This document shows, in pieces, positions 43,178 to 52,881 of a stretch of DNA of 60,956 nt. A model generated the notes under the pieces. The model worked only from the letters and a program-made list of their open reading frames with translations. It searched no databases and was not told the origin of the DNA. The first letter of the stretch is position 1. Each line of letters begins with the position of its first letter. The position numbers were made by a program, and so were the translations under genes. Source of the DNA: Alphaproteobacteria bacterium (GTDB taxonomy: Bacteria > Pseudomonadota > Alphaproteobacteria > Rhizobiales > Rhizobiaceae); the NCBI GenBank assembly GCA_016861165.1, contig BOKV01000023.1, positions 1-60,956 of the forward strand, in the 5' to 3' direction.

Positions 43178-44290
43178 ATGCCCACGATGCAAGGAGTTGC
43201 GCAGGCGCGCGCCGGCGGCGGGTTCGCGGAGCTGCTCGCCCGCGAGCTGGCGGCCGACCGCGCCCTCTATCTGGCGATCGGCGCCTATTGCGCCGCCACC
43301 GTCGCGCTGCTCGCGGCGACCGGCAACGCGCACCTCCTGGCGCACGGCCAGTATCTCGAAAGCTGGCCGCTGGTCTTCGCCGTGGCGATGCCGGCGACGG
43401 TGCTGGCGGCCGAGTTCTGGCTGGTCGCCATGCGCGGCGCCGTCGGCCGCGCCTGGGGCGATGTCGGTCCGGCCCGGCCCGACCTGTCGGCGCGGCGGCT
43501 GGCCCGGCTCGCTGCCGGCGTCGTCCTGATGCAGGCCTTCGGCCTGTTCACCGGATCGTTCACTTCGCTCAAGAACGCGCTGCCGGCCTGGCGCGGCGGC
43601 TTCGGCTACGACGCGCCGCTCGCCGATCTCGACCGCTGGCTGCATGGCGGCGCCGACCCGGCCGCGGCGCTGGCCGCCATCGGCATCGACGGCTGGCTGT
43701 TCGCGCTGATCGAGGCGAACTATTCGCAGGCCTGGTTCGTCGTTGTCTATGGCGCGCTGTTCCTGGTGGCGATCTCGCCGGCGGCCGACCGGGTGCGCCT
43801 GCGCTTCGCCGTCGCCTTCATGGCGACCTGGGTCGTCTGCGGCAATTTGTTCGCCGGGGCGTTCATGTCCGCCGGACCCGTCTATTTCGCCGAGGTGACG
43901 GGCGACAGCGCCCGCTTCGCGCCGCTGATGGCCTATCTCGCCGGCGGCGATGGCACCGCCACGGCGCTCTATCGCGGCTATCTGTGGCAGGCCTATTTGC
44001 TCGGCGAGGCCGGGCTCGGCACCGGCATCTCGGCCTTCCCCAGCGTCCATGTCGGGGCGGTGTTCCTGATCGCGCTGTTCGCCGCCGAGCGCGGGCCGCT
44101 CCTTGGGCTCGTCGCCGGGCTCTATGCCGGACTCGTGCTGTTCTCTTCCGTCCTGCTTGGCTGGCACTACGCCGTCGACGGCTATTTCTCGATTGTCGCG
44201 GTGGTGCTCATCTGGCTCACGACACGGCGGCTTGCCGCGCCGGCCAAGGCCGCGGGCAAGGCCGTTGCGGGCGGCCGCGTTCTGTCCTAG
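43178..44290 (+). CDS. PAP2-superfamily membrane phosphatase
   Basis: The 370-residue protein has about seven to eight hydrophobic segments. The PAP2 catalytic pattern is split as FPSVHVGA (SxxH motif) and GWHYAVDGYFS (histidine and aspartate of the last motif). It resembles inositol-phosphotransferase/lipid-phosphatase members acting on membrane or periplasmic phosphates. The ATG at 43178 follows GAAGG; a second in-frame ATG is at 43187. It is divergent from the TerB gene. Confidence 0.85.
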   Translation: MPTMQGVAQARAGGGFAELLARELAADRALYLAIGAYCAATVALLAATGNAHLLAHGQYLESWPLVFAVAMPATVLAAEFWLVAMRGAVGRAWGDVGPARPDLSARRLARLAAGVVLMQAFGLFTGSFTSLKNALPAWRGGFGYDAPLADLDRWLHGGADPAAALAAIGIDGWLFALIEANYSQAWFVVVYGALFLVAISPAADRVRLRFAVAFMATWVVCGNLFAGAFMSAGPVYFAEVTGDSARFAPLMAYLAGGDGTATALYRGYLWQAYLLGEAGLGTGISAFPSVHVGAVFLIALFAAERGPLLGLVAGLYAGLVLFSSVLLGWHYAVDGYFSIVAVVLIWLTTRRLAAPAKAAGKAVAGGRVLS

Positions 44291-44342
44291 AAGCGCGCCA
44301 ACCCTCCCCGACATTCCCCCTTGACCGCGGAGCAGTCGTCCG

Positions 44343-45992
44343 ATGGCACGCCAGTTCATCTATCACATGTCCGGCCTGACCAAGGCCTACGGCACGAAGA
44401 AGGTGCTGGAGAACATCCATCTGTCCTTCTACCCCGACGCCAAGATCGGCATTCTCGGGCCGAACGGCGCCGGCAAGTCGACGGTGCTCAGAATCATGGC
44501 CGGGCTCGACACCGAATTCACCGGCGAGGCCTGGCTCGCCGAGGGGGCGACCTGCGGCTATCTCGCCCAGGAGCCGCAGCTCGATCCGGGCTTGAATGTC
44601 ATGGGCAACGTGATGCAGGGGGTCGCCGCCAAGAAGGCGGTTGTCGACCGCTACAACGAACTGATGATGAACTATTCCGACGAGACGGCCGAGGAGGCGG
44701 CCAAGCTCCAGGACCGCATCGATGCGGAGAACCTGTGGGACCTCGACAGCCAGGTAGAGATGGCGATGGAGGCGCTCGGCTGCCCGCCGGCCGAGGCCGA
44801 CGTCGATTCGCTGTCGGGGGGCGAGCGGCGGCGCGTGGCGCTCTGCCAGCTCCTGCTCAGCCGGCCGGACCTGCTGCTGCTCGACGAGCCGACCAACCAT
44901 CTCGACGCCGAGACCATCGCCTGGCTGGAAAAGCATCTGCGCGAATACCCGGGCGCGGTGCTGATGGTCACCCACGACCGCTATTTCCTCGACAATGTGA
45001 CGGGCTGGATTCTCGAACTCGACCGCGGCCGCGGCATCCCCTATGAGGGCAACTATTCGGCCTATCTGGAGGCCAAGGCCCGGCGCATGGCGCAGGAGGG
45101 CCGCGAGGAGGCCGCCCGCCAGCGGGCGCTGGCGCGCGAGCGCGAGTGGATCGCCTCCTCGCCGCGCGCCCGCCAGGCCAAGTCCAAGGCGCGCTTCAAG
45201 GCCTATGACGACCTGGTCAGGACGGCGGCCGAGCGCCGCCCCGGCGAGGCGCAGATCATCATCCCGGCCGGCGAGCGGCTCGGCGACAACGTCATCGAGG
45301 CCGACCGGCTCAGCAAGGGCTATGGCGACCGCCTGCTCATCGACGAGCTGAGCTTCAAGCTGCCGGCCGGCGGCATCGTCGGCGTGATCGGCCCCAACGG
45401 CGCCGGCAAGACGACGCTGTTCCGCATGATCACCGGCCAGGAGCAGCCCGATTCGGGCGAAATCCGCATCGGCGAGACGGTGCGGCTCGCCTATGTCGAC
45501 CAGAGCCGCGACACGCTCGCACCCAACAAGACCGTGTGGGAGGAGATTTCCGGCGGCAGCGACACCATCAAGCTCGGAAAGCACGAGGTGAACAGCAGAG
45601 CCTATTGCTCGGCCTTCAACTTCAAGGGCGGCGACCAGCAGCAGAAGGTCGGCACGCTGTCGGGCGGCCAGCGCAACCGCGTGCACATGGCCAAGCTGCT
45701 GAAGGCGGGCGGCAACGTCATCCTGCTCGACGAGCCGACCAACGACCTCGACACCGAGACGCTCGGCGCGCTCGAGGACGCGCTCGAAGCGTTCGCCGGC
45801 TGCGCCGTCATCATCAGCCACGACCGCATGTTCCTCGACCGGCTCGCCACCCACATCCTCGCCTTCGAGGGCGAAAGCCATGTCGAATGGTTCGAGGGCA
45901 ATTTCGCCGACTACGAGGCCGACAAGATCAGGCGGCTCGGGCCCGACAGCGTCAACCCGAAGCGGGTGACCTACAAGCGGCTGAGGCGGTGA
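44343..45992 (+). CDS. ettA: Energy-dependent translational throttle protein EttA (ABC-F)
   Basis: EttA is a ribosome-binding ABC-F ATPase that gates translation by energy state. The 549-residue protein has two ABC domains. The first shows [20 protein letters not shown] and [12 protein letters not shown]; the second shows [20 protein letters not shown] and [11 protein letters not shown]. The linker is the positively charged interdomain region with [12 protein letters not shown]. Length and N-terminus ([14 protein letters not shown]) are diagnostic. It lies 52 bases after the PAP2 gene. Confidence 0.97.
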   Translation: MARQFIYHMSGLTKAYGTKKVLENIHLSFYPDAKIGILGPNGAGKSTVLRIMAGLDTEFTGEAWLAEGATCGYLAQEPQLDPGLNVMGNVMQGVAAKKAVVDRYNELMMNYSDETAEEAAKLQDRIDAENLWDLDSQVEMAMEALGCPPAEADVDSLSGGERRRVALCQLLLSRPDLLLLDEPTNHLDAETIAWLEKHLREYPGAVLMVTHDRYFLDNVTGWILELDRGRGIPYEGNYSAYLEAKARRMAQEGREEAARQRALAREREWIASSPRARQAKSKARFKAYDDLVRTAAERRPGEAQIIIPAGERLGDNVIEADRLSKGYGDRLLIDELSFKLPAGGIVGVIGPNGAGKTTLFRMITGQEQPDSGEIRIGETVRLAYVDQSRDTLAPNKTVWEEISGGSDTIKLGKHEVNSRAYCSAFNFKGGDQQQKVGTLSGGQRNRVHMAKLLKAGGNVILLDEPTNDLDTETLGALEDALEAFAGCAVIISHDRMFLDRLATHILAFEGESHVEWFEGNFADYEADKIRRLGPDSVNPKRVTYKRLRR

Positions 45993-46005
45993 GCGGCGCG
46001 CTCGC

Positions 46006-46644
46006 TCATCGCGCCTGCGGCCGGCGCAGCGCCACGTCGTAGAGGCCGTTCGGCTCGTAGGCGAACATGACGATCGGCCAGCGGGCGCTGGCGACGAACT
46101 CCATCACCGCGCGGTGCACGCCATAGCGGCCGAGAAACGGGTCGGCATGGGCGAAATCGTTGAACACCAGGTAGCCGCCCGGCCGGACCTTGGCGGCGGC
46201 GGCGCGGATGTCAGCCGCCACCCCGGCATAGGAGTGGTCGCCGTCGATATAGATCCAGTCCATCGATTGATCGGTGAGCGCGCCGATCGTTTTGGCCGAG
46301 GCGCCGAGGTACAGGCTGACGCGCGGGTCGCCGGCGATGTCGGCGGCGAGCGAAGCGAATTCGAGGTCGAACAGGTGCAGCCGGGCCGGCCGCGCCGTCG
46401 CGAGGATATGGCGGGCGAAATCGCCCCGGTCGGTGCCGACCTCGGCGATCTCGCCGCCGGCCGGCAGGGCGCCCAGCATGTCGACGCGCGAGGCGAAGAA
46501 CCGGCAGTCGCCGATCAGTTCGGGGCTGACCGCGGCCGAGCTGTGGCCGGGCTGCGCCACCAGCTTGGCGACCCGCAGCAGCCAGCGCACCGGCCGCGGC
46601 AAGCGCTTGCGGACATGCATGGCAATCTGCCTGGGCGAGGTCAT
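46006..46644 (-). CDS. Class I SAM-dependent methyltransferase
   Basis: The 212-residue protein has the SAM-binding glycine region EIAEVGTDRGDFARHIL and the motif WIYIDGDHSYAGVAAD, typical of Methyltransf_24-type enzymes found with cell-surface or cephalosporin-hydroxylase-like functions. The ATG at 46644 follows GGGAG. It converges with ettA, with 13 bases between stops. The substrate is unknown. Confidence 0.85.
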   Translation of the reverse strand: MTSPRQIAMHVRKRLPRPVRWLLRVAKLVAQPGHSSAAVSPELIGDCRFFASRVDMLGALPAGGEIAEVGTDRGDFARHILATARPARLHLFDLEFASLAADIAGDPRVSLYLGASAKTIGALTDQSMDWIYIDGDHSYAGVAADIRAAAAKVRPGGYLVFNDFAHADPFLGRYGVHRAVMEFVASARWPIVMFAYEPNGLYDVALRRPQAR

Positions 46645-46842
46645 CGGCGGCTCCCGGTTGCGGCCGGACGCTTATGGCAGAACCCGCGCCCACGGCAACC
46701 CCTTGGAGGGGGACATGCGGCAGACGCCGCTGTCATCGGCAGCCGCTGTGCGGGCGGTTCGTTCGTGGTGCTCGTCGTGGCGGTCGCGAACCGGCACGAG
46801 GCGTAGCGGGCCACGCCACAACCGAGCTGATGTCGTCAGCCA

Positions 46843-47667
46843 TCATTTCCCGGCGTGGACGCGACGCCATTCATCGAGATCGGAAATGCACGCGGGCGTG
46901 ATGCCGACGGCCAACACGGGACAGGCTCCATGCCGGCCGGCATTGAGTCGGAAGATCAGCTTGCCCCACCACGTTGTGCTTGCACCATATTTGGCGGCGA
47001 GCATCACCGGCTTGCCATCCTTGAAGGCGGGCGCGCCGGCTTTCGTCAGTGCTTGGCCCAACTCGGCGAAAACGCCATTGAGAGTGACATCGCGCGTGAC
47101 GATTATTGCCGCGTCGATCGCGCCTGCCTCGGCGAACGCGTCAAAGGCATAAAGATCTCGGTCAAAAGTCTGATCCTTCGAATTCCATTCGAAATCAAAT
47201 GCAAGTCTGTTCTTGACGAAATCGATCTTGTGGCCATCAAGGTAGTTCTTGCGAACGATCATTTCTGTCTTCTTGTCGAAGACCTGCTGCCCCTTCTTGT
47301 TCAACCTCATCAGCTGACGCCAGCGGCGGGCTATGTGCAGGTCACCGCTTATCGTGGTTTCATGCCATCCCTTTGGTCTCAACAGCGCCCGCACAGCTTT
47401 CGGAATCTCCGACTCATTGCCCCCGGGCCTCCTGATCATGTCGGTGGTCATCGAGAACCGACGCAGGGCGTCCAGGATTTCGGCGAACTCGTCGTGAAGA
47501 CCGTATTGAAGGACGGAAATCGCCTTCTTGTAGCTCACAAAGCGGAACTTTGCCCTGAGGTCAGCGTCGATGACATCCTCGATCAGCCGCGGATCGTCGG
47601 CCGTCAAGGGCCGTAGTTCGACGTCCCGTTCCGGCTCCGCGCCGAGTTCGTCGTTTTCGTCCATCAT
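46843..47667 (-). CDS. BglII/BstYI-family type II restriction endonuclease
   Basis: The 274-residue protein contains GHKIDFVKNRLAFDFEWNSK, the active-site strand of the BglII/BstYI group. Aspartate 149, aspartate 158 and glutamate 160 lie at the spacings of BglII's D84, E93 and Q95. YAFDAFAEAGAIDAAIIVTR follows. Relatives cut GATC-centred sites, but specificity here is unproven. The start at 47667 is just after the methyltransferase stop (16 bases). The composition is clearly lower in GC than neighbours, suggesting acquisition. Confidence 0.87.
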   Translation of the reverse strand: MMDENDELGAEPERDVELRPLTADDPRLIEDVIDADLRAKFRFVSYKKAISVLQYGLHDEFAEILDALRRFSMTTDMIRRPGGNESEIPKAVRALLRPKGWHETTISGDLHIARRWRQLMRLNKKGQQVFDKKTEMIVRKNYLDGHKIDFVKNRLAFDFEWNSKDQTFDRDLYAFDAFAEAGAIDAAIIVTRDVTLNGVFAELGQALTKAGAPAFKDGKPVMLAAKYGASTTWWGKLIFRLNAGRHGACPVLAVGITPACISDLDEWRRVHAGK

Positions 47668-47683
47668 TCGAGCGACCCAGTCG

Positions 47684-48328
47684 TCACTCGGCTGCCTCCG
47701 CCACCGAATTGTAGGCATACGTCTTCCAGGTCGGCCGGTAGCTTTCGTCGGCCTGATTGCCCCAGAAGGTCCAGCCCGGGCGCGTGCCGCGCGCAAACAG
47801 TTCCAGATAGGGGCCGGGCGAACACGCTTCGATCAGTTCGTATTGCTCGTCGGGCTTGCGCGAATGCTCGCGCTTGCGGCTCTGGATCATGTTGACCTGG
47901 CTTCTCCCCGGCGCAAGCGTGCGAGCGTTCCTGCCGCGCACGCCAAAAAGCAGCAGTTCCGTCACGTTGCGGAAATAGAAGCCGACGCCGCGGCCATCGG
48001 AACCCCCATCCTTGCGCACCTTGTGCCAGACGATGTTGGCTTTGTATTCGAAACCCCACGCCTGGAGGGCCTTCAGGCCTTCAGGCAGTAGAGCGTTCGG
48101 GCACCAGAGATACAGATGCGCCGGGTCGACGAGAAGCGCCTGAACCGGCAGCGCGCAAATCTCGTCGGTGGACATCGTTTCGTAGCGCGACAGCCGGCGA
48201 TGCTCTGGCGCCACCTTCCCGGTCCGGTTGGTGAAACGCCACGGCGGATCAGCGAGCACGGTCTGAAATGCTTGTCCCCTGGTTTGCGTGAGGAGATCGA
48301 ACCCTGCATTCCTCGCGCCGGCATTCAT
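47684..48328 (-). CDS. MT-A70-family N6-adenine DNA methyltransferase
   Basis: The 214-residue protein has the catalytic motif DPPW (27-30) in TVLADPPWRF and LYLWCPNALLPEGLKALQAW. The C-terminal LELFARGTRPGWTFWGNQ forms the SAM-binding end, the order expected of MT-A70 enzymes. It precedes the restriction nuclease on the same strand and should protect host sites by N6-adenine methylation. GAGGGATAG lies before the ATG. Lower GC than surroundings supports co-transfer of the pair. Confidence 0.92.
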   Translation of the reverse strand: MNAGARNAGFDLLTQTRGQAFQTVLADPPWRFTNRTGKVAPEHRRLSRYETMSTDEICALPVQALLVDPAHLYLWCPNALLPEGLKALQAWGFEYKANIVWHKVRKDGGSDGRGVGFYFRNVTELLLFGVRGRNARTLAPGRSQVNMIQSRKREHSRKPDEQYELIEACSPGPYLELFARGTRPGWTFWGNQADESYRPTWKTYAYNSVAEAAE

Positions 48329-48645
48329 GGCTGCTATCCCTCACAAGTTTCGGCACTAGAACAAAACCAGAACCAATGGAGCGAGTCAATCCTCCATGAT
48401 TCGTCATGACATTTCAAAGCGTGTCTGCACTGGCTTGGCCCTGGCCCGCAGATGCTGCCAATGTACAACGTCTGTCCACCCGCTCCCGCGTCTCGCCCCC
48501 AACCCTTTGCAATTAAGGGTAAATCTTAACCGTCCGGCGGAAAATAGGCGGCCGCGGCGGCGCGGGCGCGCGCACCATGGGTTATGGTCGGGCCAACCGT
48601 GGTCGCTCGCACACGGAGGAGGCAGACCAACAAGGAGGCAAGACC
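48329..48645. other. 317-base intergenic region upstream of the R-M pair and the GNAT gene
   Basis: This divergent region should carry promoters for the methyltransferase (minus) and acetyltransferase (plus). Its left part is AT-rich. An inverted repeat TTAAG-N7-CTTAA is at 48513-48529. It recalls the TTAA boxes of alphaproteobacterial cell-cycle regulator CtrA, but the box spacing (nine, not seven) does not fit the consensus. No gene is supported. Confidence 0.45.
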
Positions 48646-49353
48646 ATGAAGGTCCACACGGTCCATTTCGAGCCGCATGCCGAGCCCGGTCTCGGCGCCA
48701 CGCTGGCGCAACTGCAGGCGCGCGTCGCCGGGCGCCTGAGGCTGGGGCTGTTCTCGCGCTCGATGCGCTACGGCCTCAGCCGCGATCTCGCCAAGCCGAT
48801 CGAGACGCCGAGCGCGAAAATCCCGATCGAGGTGCGGCCGATGGTCGATGCCGATCTCGACCTCCTGCTCGACGCCGACACCGCCGAGGGCGACAGCCGC
48901 GAGAAGACCGAGCTCGCCTGGCGGCGCGCCTTCGTCAACAAGGGGGCCAGGGGCGGCTTCGTTGCTGTCGACCTGCGCGACGGCCGGCCCTGCTACATGC
49001 AGTGGCTGTTCGGCGCCGCCGACAACGATCTCGTCCAGCGGCTGGGCAGCTTCCCGCTGCTTGCCCCCCACGAGGCGCTGCTTGAGAACGCCTACACGCC
49101 GCTCAGATATCGCGGCCTCGGCATCATGTCGGCGGCGATGGCCCGCATCGCCGAGCGCGCCGCCGATTTCGGCGCCAGCCAGGTGCTCACCTTCGTCGAC
49201 GACGACAACATTGCCTCGCTCAAGGGCTGCCAGCGCGCCGGCTTCTTCCCGCACATGGCGCACTACCGCGTCTTCATCGGCTTCGGCATCGTCAAGCTGA
49301 ACCGCTTCGAGGTGTTCGCCGGGGACGATCCGCGCCGGGCGATCCGGTTCTAG
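48646..49353 (+). CDS. GNAT-family N-acetyltransferase
   Basis: The 235-residue protein has a GNAT domain at about 60-200, with the acetyl-CoA-binding region YRGLGIMSAAMARIAERAAD and the following VLTFVDDDNIASLKGCQRAG. The N-terminal 60 residues are an unassigned extension. A strong AAGGAGG eight bases upstream fixes the ATG at 48646, although the frame extends to 48577. The substrate is unknown. Confidence 0.87.
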   Translation: MKVHTVHFEPHAEPGLGATLAQLQARVAGRLRLGLFSRSMRYGLSRDLAKPIETPSAKIPIEVRPMVDADLDLLLDADTAEGDSREKTELAWRRAFVNKGARGGFVAVDLRDGRPCYMQWLFGAADNDLVQRLGSFPLLAPHEALLENAYTPLRYRGLGIMSAAMARIAERAADFGASQVLTFVDDDNIASLKGCQRAGFFPHMAHYRVFIGFGIVKLNRFEVFAGDDPRRAIRF

Positions 49354-49363
49354 CCCCGCCGGT

Positions 49364-49807
49364 TCACACCCCGAGCGCATCGCCCAGATGCTTTATCAGC
49401 TCGGCCTCGGGCGTGTTGGTCAGGTCCTTGTCGAGCGAGACGGCCAGCTTGGCCTCGATCTGCGCGGTCAGCCCTTTGCGCATCTCGGCCAGTGTGCGCG
49501 GCGCCGCCGCCACGACCAGGCGGTCGGCGCCGGTCTCGGCAAGACTGGCGGCCATGCGGTCGACGACGCGGCGGGCGAAGTCCTTCTCGATCAGGTCGCG
49601 CGGGTCGGATCTGGGCTCCATCGAGCTGCGCCCCGGCCCGACGCTCGAAAAGCTGCGGCCGGGCCGGTCGGCCATGATGTCGCGGCCGGGCGGCACGTCG
49701 ATGGCGAATTCGGTCAGGGCGGCCAGCCGTCGCTGCGGGCGCTCATGGGTGAAGAAGCGCGCCTTGGCGCCGTTGGCGATGACGATCAGCGTGCGGGTCG
49801 GTCTCAT
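49364..49807 (-). CDS. Host attachment protein (baeRF-like) family
   Basis: The 147-residue protein begins with a strand pattern LIVIANGAKARFF and contains RLVVAAAPRTLAEMRKGL, matching the 'protein required for attachment to host cells' family, which resembles archaeo-eukaryotic release factor domains. GGAGG before the ATG at 49807 sets the start. It converges with the GNAT gene (10-base gap). The family name comes from an old report; a ribosome-related role is suggested by fold similarity. Confidence 0.83.
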   Translation of the reverse strand: MRPTRTLIVIANGAKARFFTHERPQRRLAALTEFAIDVPPGRDIMADRPGRSFSSVGPGRSSMEPRSDPRDLIEKDFARRVVDRMAASLAETGADRLVVAAAPRTLAEMRKGLTAQIEAKLAVSLDKDLTNTPEAELIKHLGDALGV

Positions 49808-50046
49808 GGGGGGCCTCCGGTCTTGGTGCGCCACGCAAACTTGCCGGCCAGCATGGCGGCCGGCGGCGGCCGGCGCGTTGCGCCAGATCAAAGCTGGTGC
49901 CGCCGCTCGCGCCCGTCAATGGCGCGCCTCGGGCGGGCCTTGGTCGGGTCCGTGGTCGAGCGAAGCGGTTTTGCGCGGGCGGTTCCCTTGGCCGGCGGAC
50001 TTGGCCTAAGCTGCGGCCAGTCGGCTGCAACCCGTGACGGAACCCG

Positions 50047-51993
50047 TTGAAGCTCATCGCCGCCATCTCCGGCTATTCGCGACGCACCTGGATGGCGGCC
50101 ATCGCCTTCCTCGTCCTGGTGGCGCTCGCCGCCGCGCTGTCACGGCCGGTCGAGAATTTCGTGCGCGATCTGATGATGGCGACCATCTCGCCATGGACGC
50201 AGGCGCGCGACGACATCGTGCTGGTCACCGTCACCGAGGACACGCTGAAGCTGTTCCCCTACCGCTCGCCGATCGACCGGGCGTTCCTGGCCGAGCTCGT
50301 CGGCCGGATCGCTGCCGCCCGGCCGAAGGCGATCGGCATCGATCTCCTCTTCGACCAGGCCACCGAGCCCGACAAGGATGCGGCGCTGAAGGCGGCGCTC
50401 GCCGGCGCCGGCGTGCCGGTCGTGGTCGCCGTAGCCAGTGCCGAGGACGGGCTGGCGGCGCGCCAGATCGCCTTCCTCGAAACCTTCACCGAGGGCATCG
50501 GCCAGGGGCTGGCGACGCTGTCGCGCGACCCGTTCGACGGCGTCGTGCGGGCGCTGTTTGCCGGGCGCGACGGCGCGGCCGGCTGGCGGCCGGGCCTCGC
50601 CCAGGCGCTGGCGGCGGCCGACGGCGTCGAGGCGCCGCGCGAGCGCCTGGCGATGCTGTTCTATCGCGACGCCAGTGCCGCTCCGCATCCGCTGCCGGCC
50701 TATCCGGCCCACACCGCCGGGCTGCTGCCGCCGGCCTGGTTCGCCGGCAAGTTCGTGCTGATCGGCGTCGACCTGCCGCTGGAGGACCGCCACCCCACGC
50801 CCTTTGTCGTCACCGAGGGCGTGCGCGGCGGCACGCTGCCGGGCATCGTCATCCATGCCCACGCGCTGGCCCAGATCGTCTCCGGCGACCGTATGCTCAC
50901 CCCGGCGCCGGCGCTGGTGGTGGCGCTGACGCTGGCGCTGGCGGCGGTCGCCGCCTGGCTCGCATGGCGGCCGCTGCCGGTGCTGTTCAAGCCGGTGCTG
51001 CTGCTGGCGCTGGTCGGCGCCTTCTGGGCGGCGGGCCTGGCCGGCTTTGCCTGGTTCGGGCTGCACGTGCCGATGGTGGCGCCTTCGGTGCTCGCCACCG
51101 GCACGGCCGCCTTCACCGGCTTCCTCGCCTGGCGGCGCGATTCGGAGGAGCGCAACTTCATCCAGCAGGCGTTCTCGCGCTATGTCAGTCCCGCCGTCGT
51201 CGGCTCGATCCTCAAGGACCCGTCGAGCCTGAGGCTCGGCGGCGAGCGGCGCGAGGTGACCTGCGTCTTCACCGACCTGGAGGGCTTCACCACCCTGTCG
51301 GAAAGCCTGGCGCCGGAGCGCATCGCCAGTCTGCTCAACGCCTATCTCGACCAGGTCTGCGACACTTTTGTCGAGCACGGCGCCACGCTTGACAAGCTGA
51401 TCGGCGACGCCGTCGTCGGCTTCTTCGGCGCGCCCGTTGAGCAGCCCGACCAGGCCGAGCGCGCCGTGGCGCTGGCGCTCGCCATCGACCGGCTGTCGGA
51501 GGCGTTCCGCGCCCAAATGGCGGCCGACGGCATCCGCCTCGGCGTCACCCGCGTCGGCGTCCACGGCGGCCCGGCCATCGTCGGCAATTTCGGCGGCAAG
51601 CGCTTCTTCGACTACACCGCGATCGGCGACACGGTGAACACGGCGGCGCGGCTGGAAGGCGCCAACAAATATATCGGCACCCGCCTGTGCGTCAGCCACG
51701 CGGTGGCGCGCGGTGTGAACTTGCACACATTGCGGCCGGCCGGAATCATTTACCTCAAGGGCAAGACGGAAGGGATCGAGGCATTCGAGCCGTTGAATCC
51801 CGACCAGCCCGAACAGACATACAGGCAAGCCTACTGCGAGGCCTACCGGCTGATGAAGGCTGGCGATGATGGCGCGTTCGACCGTTTCGCCGGTCTCGCC
51901 CGGCTCCACCCGGGCGATCGCCTGGTCGAATATCATCACCGGCGCCTTGCGCAAGGACTGCGAGGGGCGGATATTCTGCTGAGCGAGAAATAG
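50047..51993 (+). CDS. CHASE2-domain class III adenylate/guanylate cyclase
   Basis: The 648-residue protein has an N-terminal membrane helix, an extracytoplasmic CHASE2 sensor domain (about 35-290, including ARPKAIGIDLLFDQATEPDK) and three further helices (about 295-370). The cyclase domain (about 400-560) has metal aspartates in VFTDLEGFTTLS and LIGDAVVGFF, the substrate-type lysine in TLDKLIGD, and the asparagine/arginine pair in GDTVNTAARLEG. All catalytic positions look intact. It starts at a TTG at 50047. A secreted FecR-like protein gene follows 12 bases later. Confidence 0.93.
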   Translation: MKLIAAISGYSRRTWMAAIAFLVLVALAAALSRPVENFVRDLMMATISPWTQARDDIVLVTVTEDTLKLFPYRSPIDRAFLAELVGRIAAARPKAIGIDLLFDQATEPDKDAALKAALAGAGVPVVVAVASAEDGLAARQIAFLETFTEGIGQGLATLSRDPFDGVVRALFAGRDGAAGWRPGLAQALAAADGVEAPRERLAMLFYRDASAAPHPLPAYPAHTAGLLPPAWFAGKFVLIGVDLPLEDRHPTPFVVTEGVRGGTLPGIVIHAHALAQIVSGDRMLTPAPALVVALTLALAAVAAWLAWRPLPVLFKPVLLLALVGAFWAAGLAGFAWFGLHVPMVAPSVLATGTAAFTGFLAWRRDSEERNFIQQAFSRYVSPAVVGSILKDPSSLRLGGERREVTCVFTDLEGFTTLSESLAPERIASLLNAYLDQVCDTFVEHGATLDKLIGDAVVGFFGAPVEQPDQAERAVALALAIDRLSEAFRAQMAADGIRLGVTRVGVHGGPAIVGNFGGKRFFDYTAIGDTVNTAARLEGANKYIGTRLCVSHAVARGVNLHTLRPAGIIYLKGKTEGIEAFEPLNPDQPEQTYRQAYCEAYRLMKAGDDGAFDRFAGLARLHPGDRLVEYHHRRLAQGLRGADILLSEK

Positions 51994-52005
51994 GAGCGCC
52001 ACAGG

Positions 52006-52809
52006 ATGGTAGCCTTTCTCACCTCCCCGAAAACGCTGGCGGTCGGCGTTGCCCTGGCGGCTGTGATCGGTTTCGGCCCGCCGGCATGGGCCGCCAGCCA
52101 GTACGTCGTCATCGCCGCCGAAGGCTCGGTCGCCGAGGCCTTCCCGCCCGGCAAGGTGCTGGTGCCGGGCGACCGGATCGAAGTCGCCGACGACAGCAAG
52201 CTGACGCTGCTCGGCGAGGACGGCACGGTCACCGCCATTCCGGGCCCGGCCAAGGTCGCAGTCACCGAAGATTCCGTGCGCGACGACACCGGCGAGGCCG
52301 ACGACCTGGCCGCCCAGCAGGAGCGCAACCGCTCGACGCTGGAAAAGCTCGCCTCGCTGATCGCCGGCGAGCAGCGCCGCGCCGATTCGCTCGGCGTCTC
52401 GCGCGGCTTCGATGCCGCCGGCCGCGCCGAGGGGCTCGACGACCCCTGGGTATTGTCGGTCCACCGCACGGCCCAGGGCTGCGTGCGCAACGAGCCGATC
52501 CGGCTCGGCCGCCGCTCCGCCGCCAAGGCCATCACGCTCACCGTGCGCGGCGACGACATCAACAGCGTCACCGAAATCGAGTGGCCGGCGGGCCAGAGCG
52601 TCATCGACCTGCCGGAGACGCTCGGCCCGGCCAATGCCGAACTGCTGGTCAAGGCCGACGGCTCCACCGTGTTCATCACCCTCAACCGGTTGCCCGACGA
52701 CGTGCGCGTCGACGATCCGATGGCGGTGATGGGCTGGATGGTTGACCAGGGCTGCGACGGCCAGGCGATCGCCTTCGCGCGGCTGTTGGCGGCCGAGGCG
52801 CAGCGCTAG
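52006..52809 (+). CDS. Secreted FecR-like protein next to the CHASE2 cyclase
   Basis: The 267-residue protein has a signal peptide ending near PPAWAASQ. A FecR-like beta domain follows (KVLVPGDRIEVADDSKLTLL, then GTVTAIPGPAKVAV), and the C-terminal part has two cysteines in TAQGCVRN and VDQGCDGQ, likely a disulfide. The gene lies 12 bases after the cyclase gene, so it may provide a periplasmic partner for the CHASE2 sensor; this link is inferred from gene order. Confidence 0.78.
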   Translation: MVAFLTSPKTLAVGVALAAVIGFGPPAWAASQYVVIAAEGSVAEAFPPGKVLVPGDRIEVADDSKLTLLGEDGTVTAIPGPAKVAVTEDSVRDDTGEADDLAAQQERNRSTLEKLASLIAGEQRRADSLGVSRGFDAAGRAEGLDDPWVLSVHRTAQGCVRNEPIRLGRRSAAKAITLTVRGDDINSVTEIEWPAGQSVIDLPETLGPANAELLVKADGSTVFITLNRLPDDVRVDDPMAVMGWMVDQGCDGQAIAFARLLAAEAQR

Positions 52810-52881
52810 CGCTTCATCCGGCCAGGCGCCGGCGGCAGGTTCTCATCGGGGCGCATCGTTGGTCAGCGAGGAAACGCGGTC

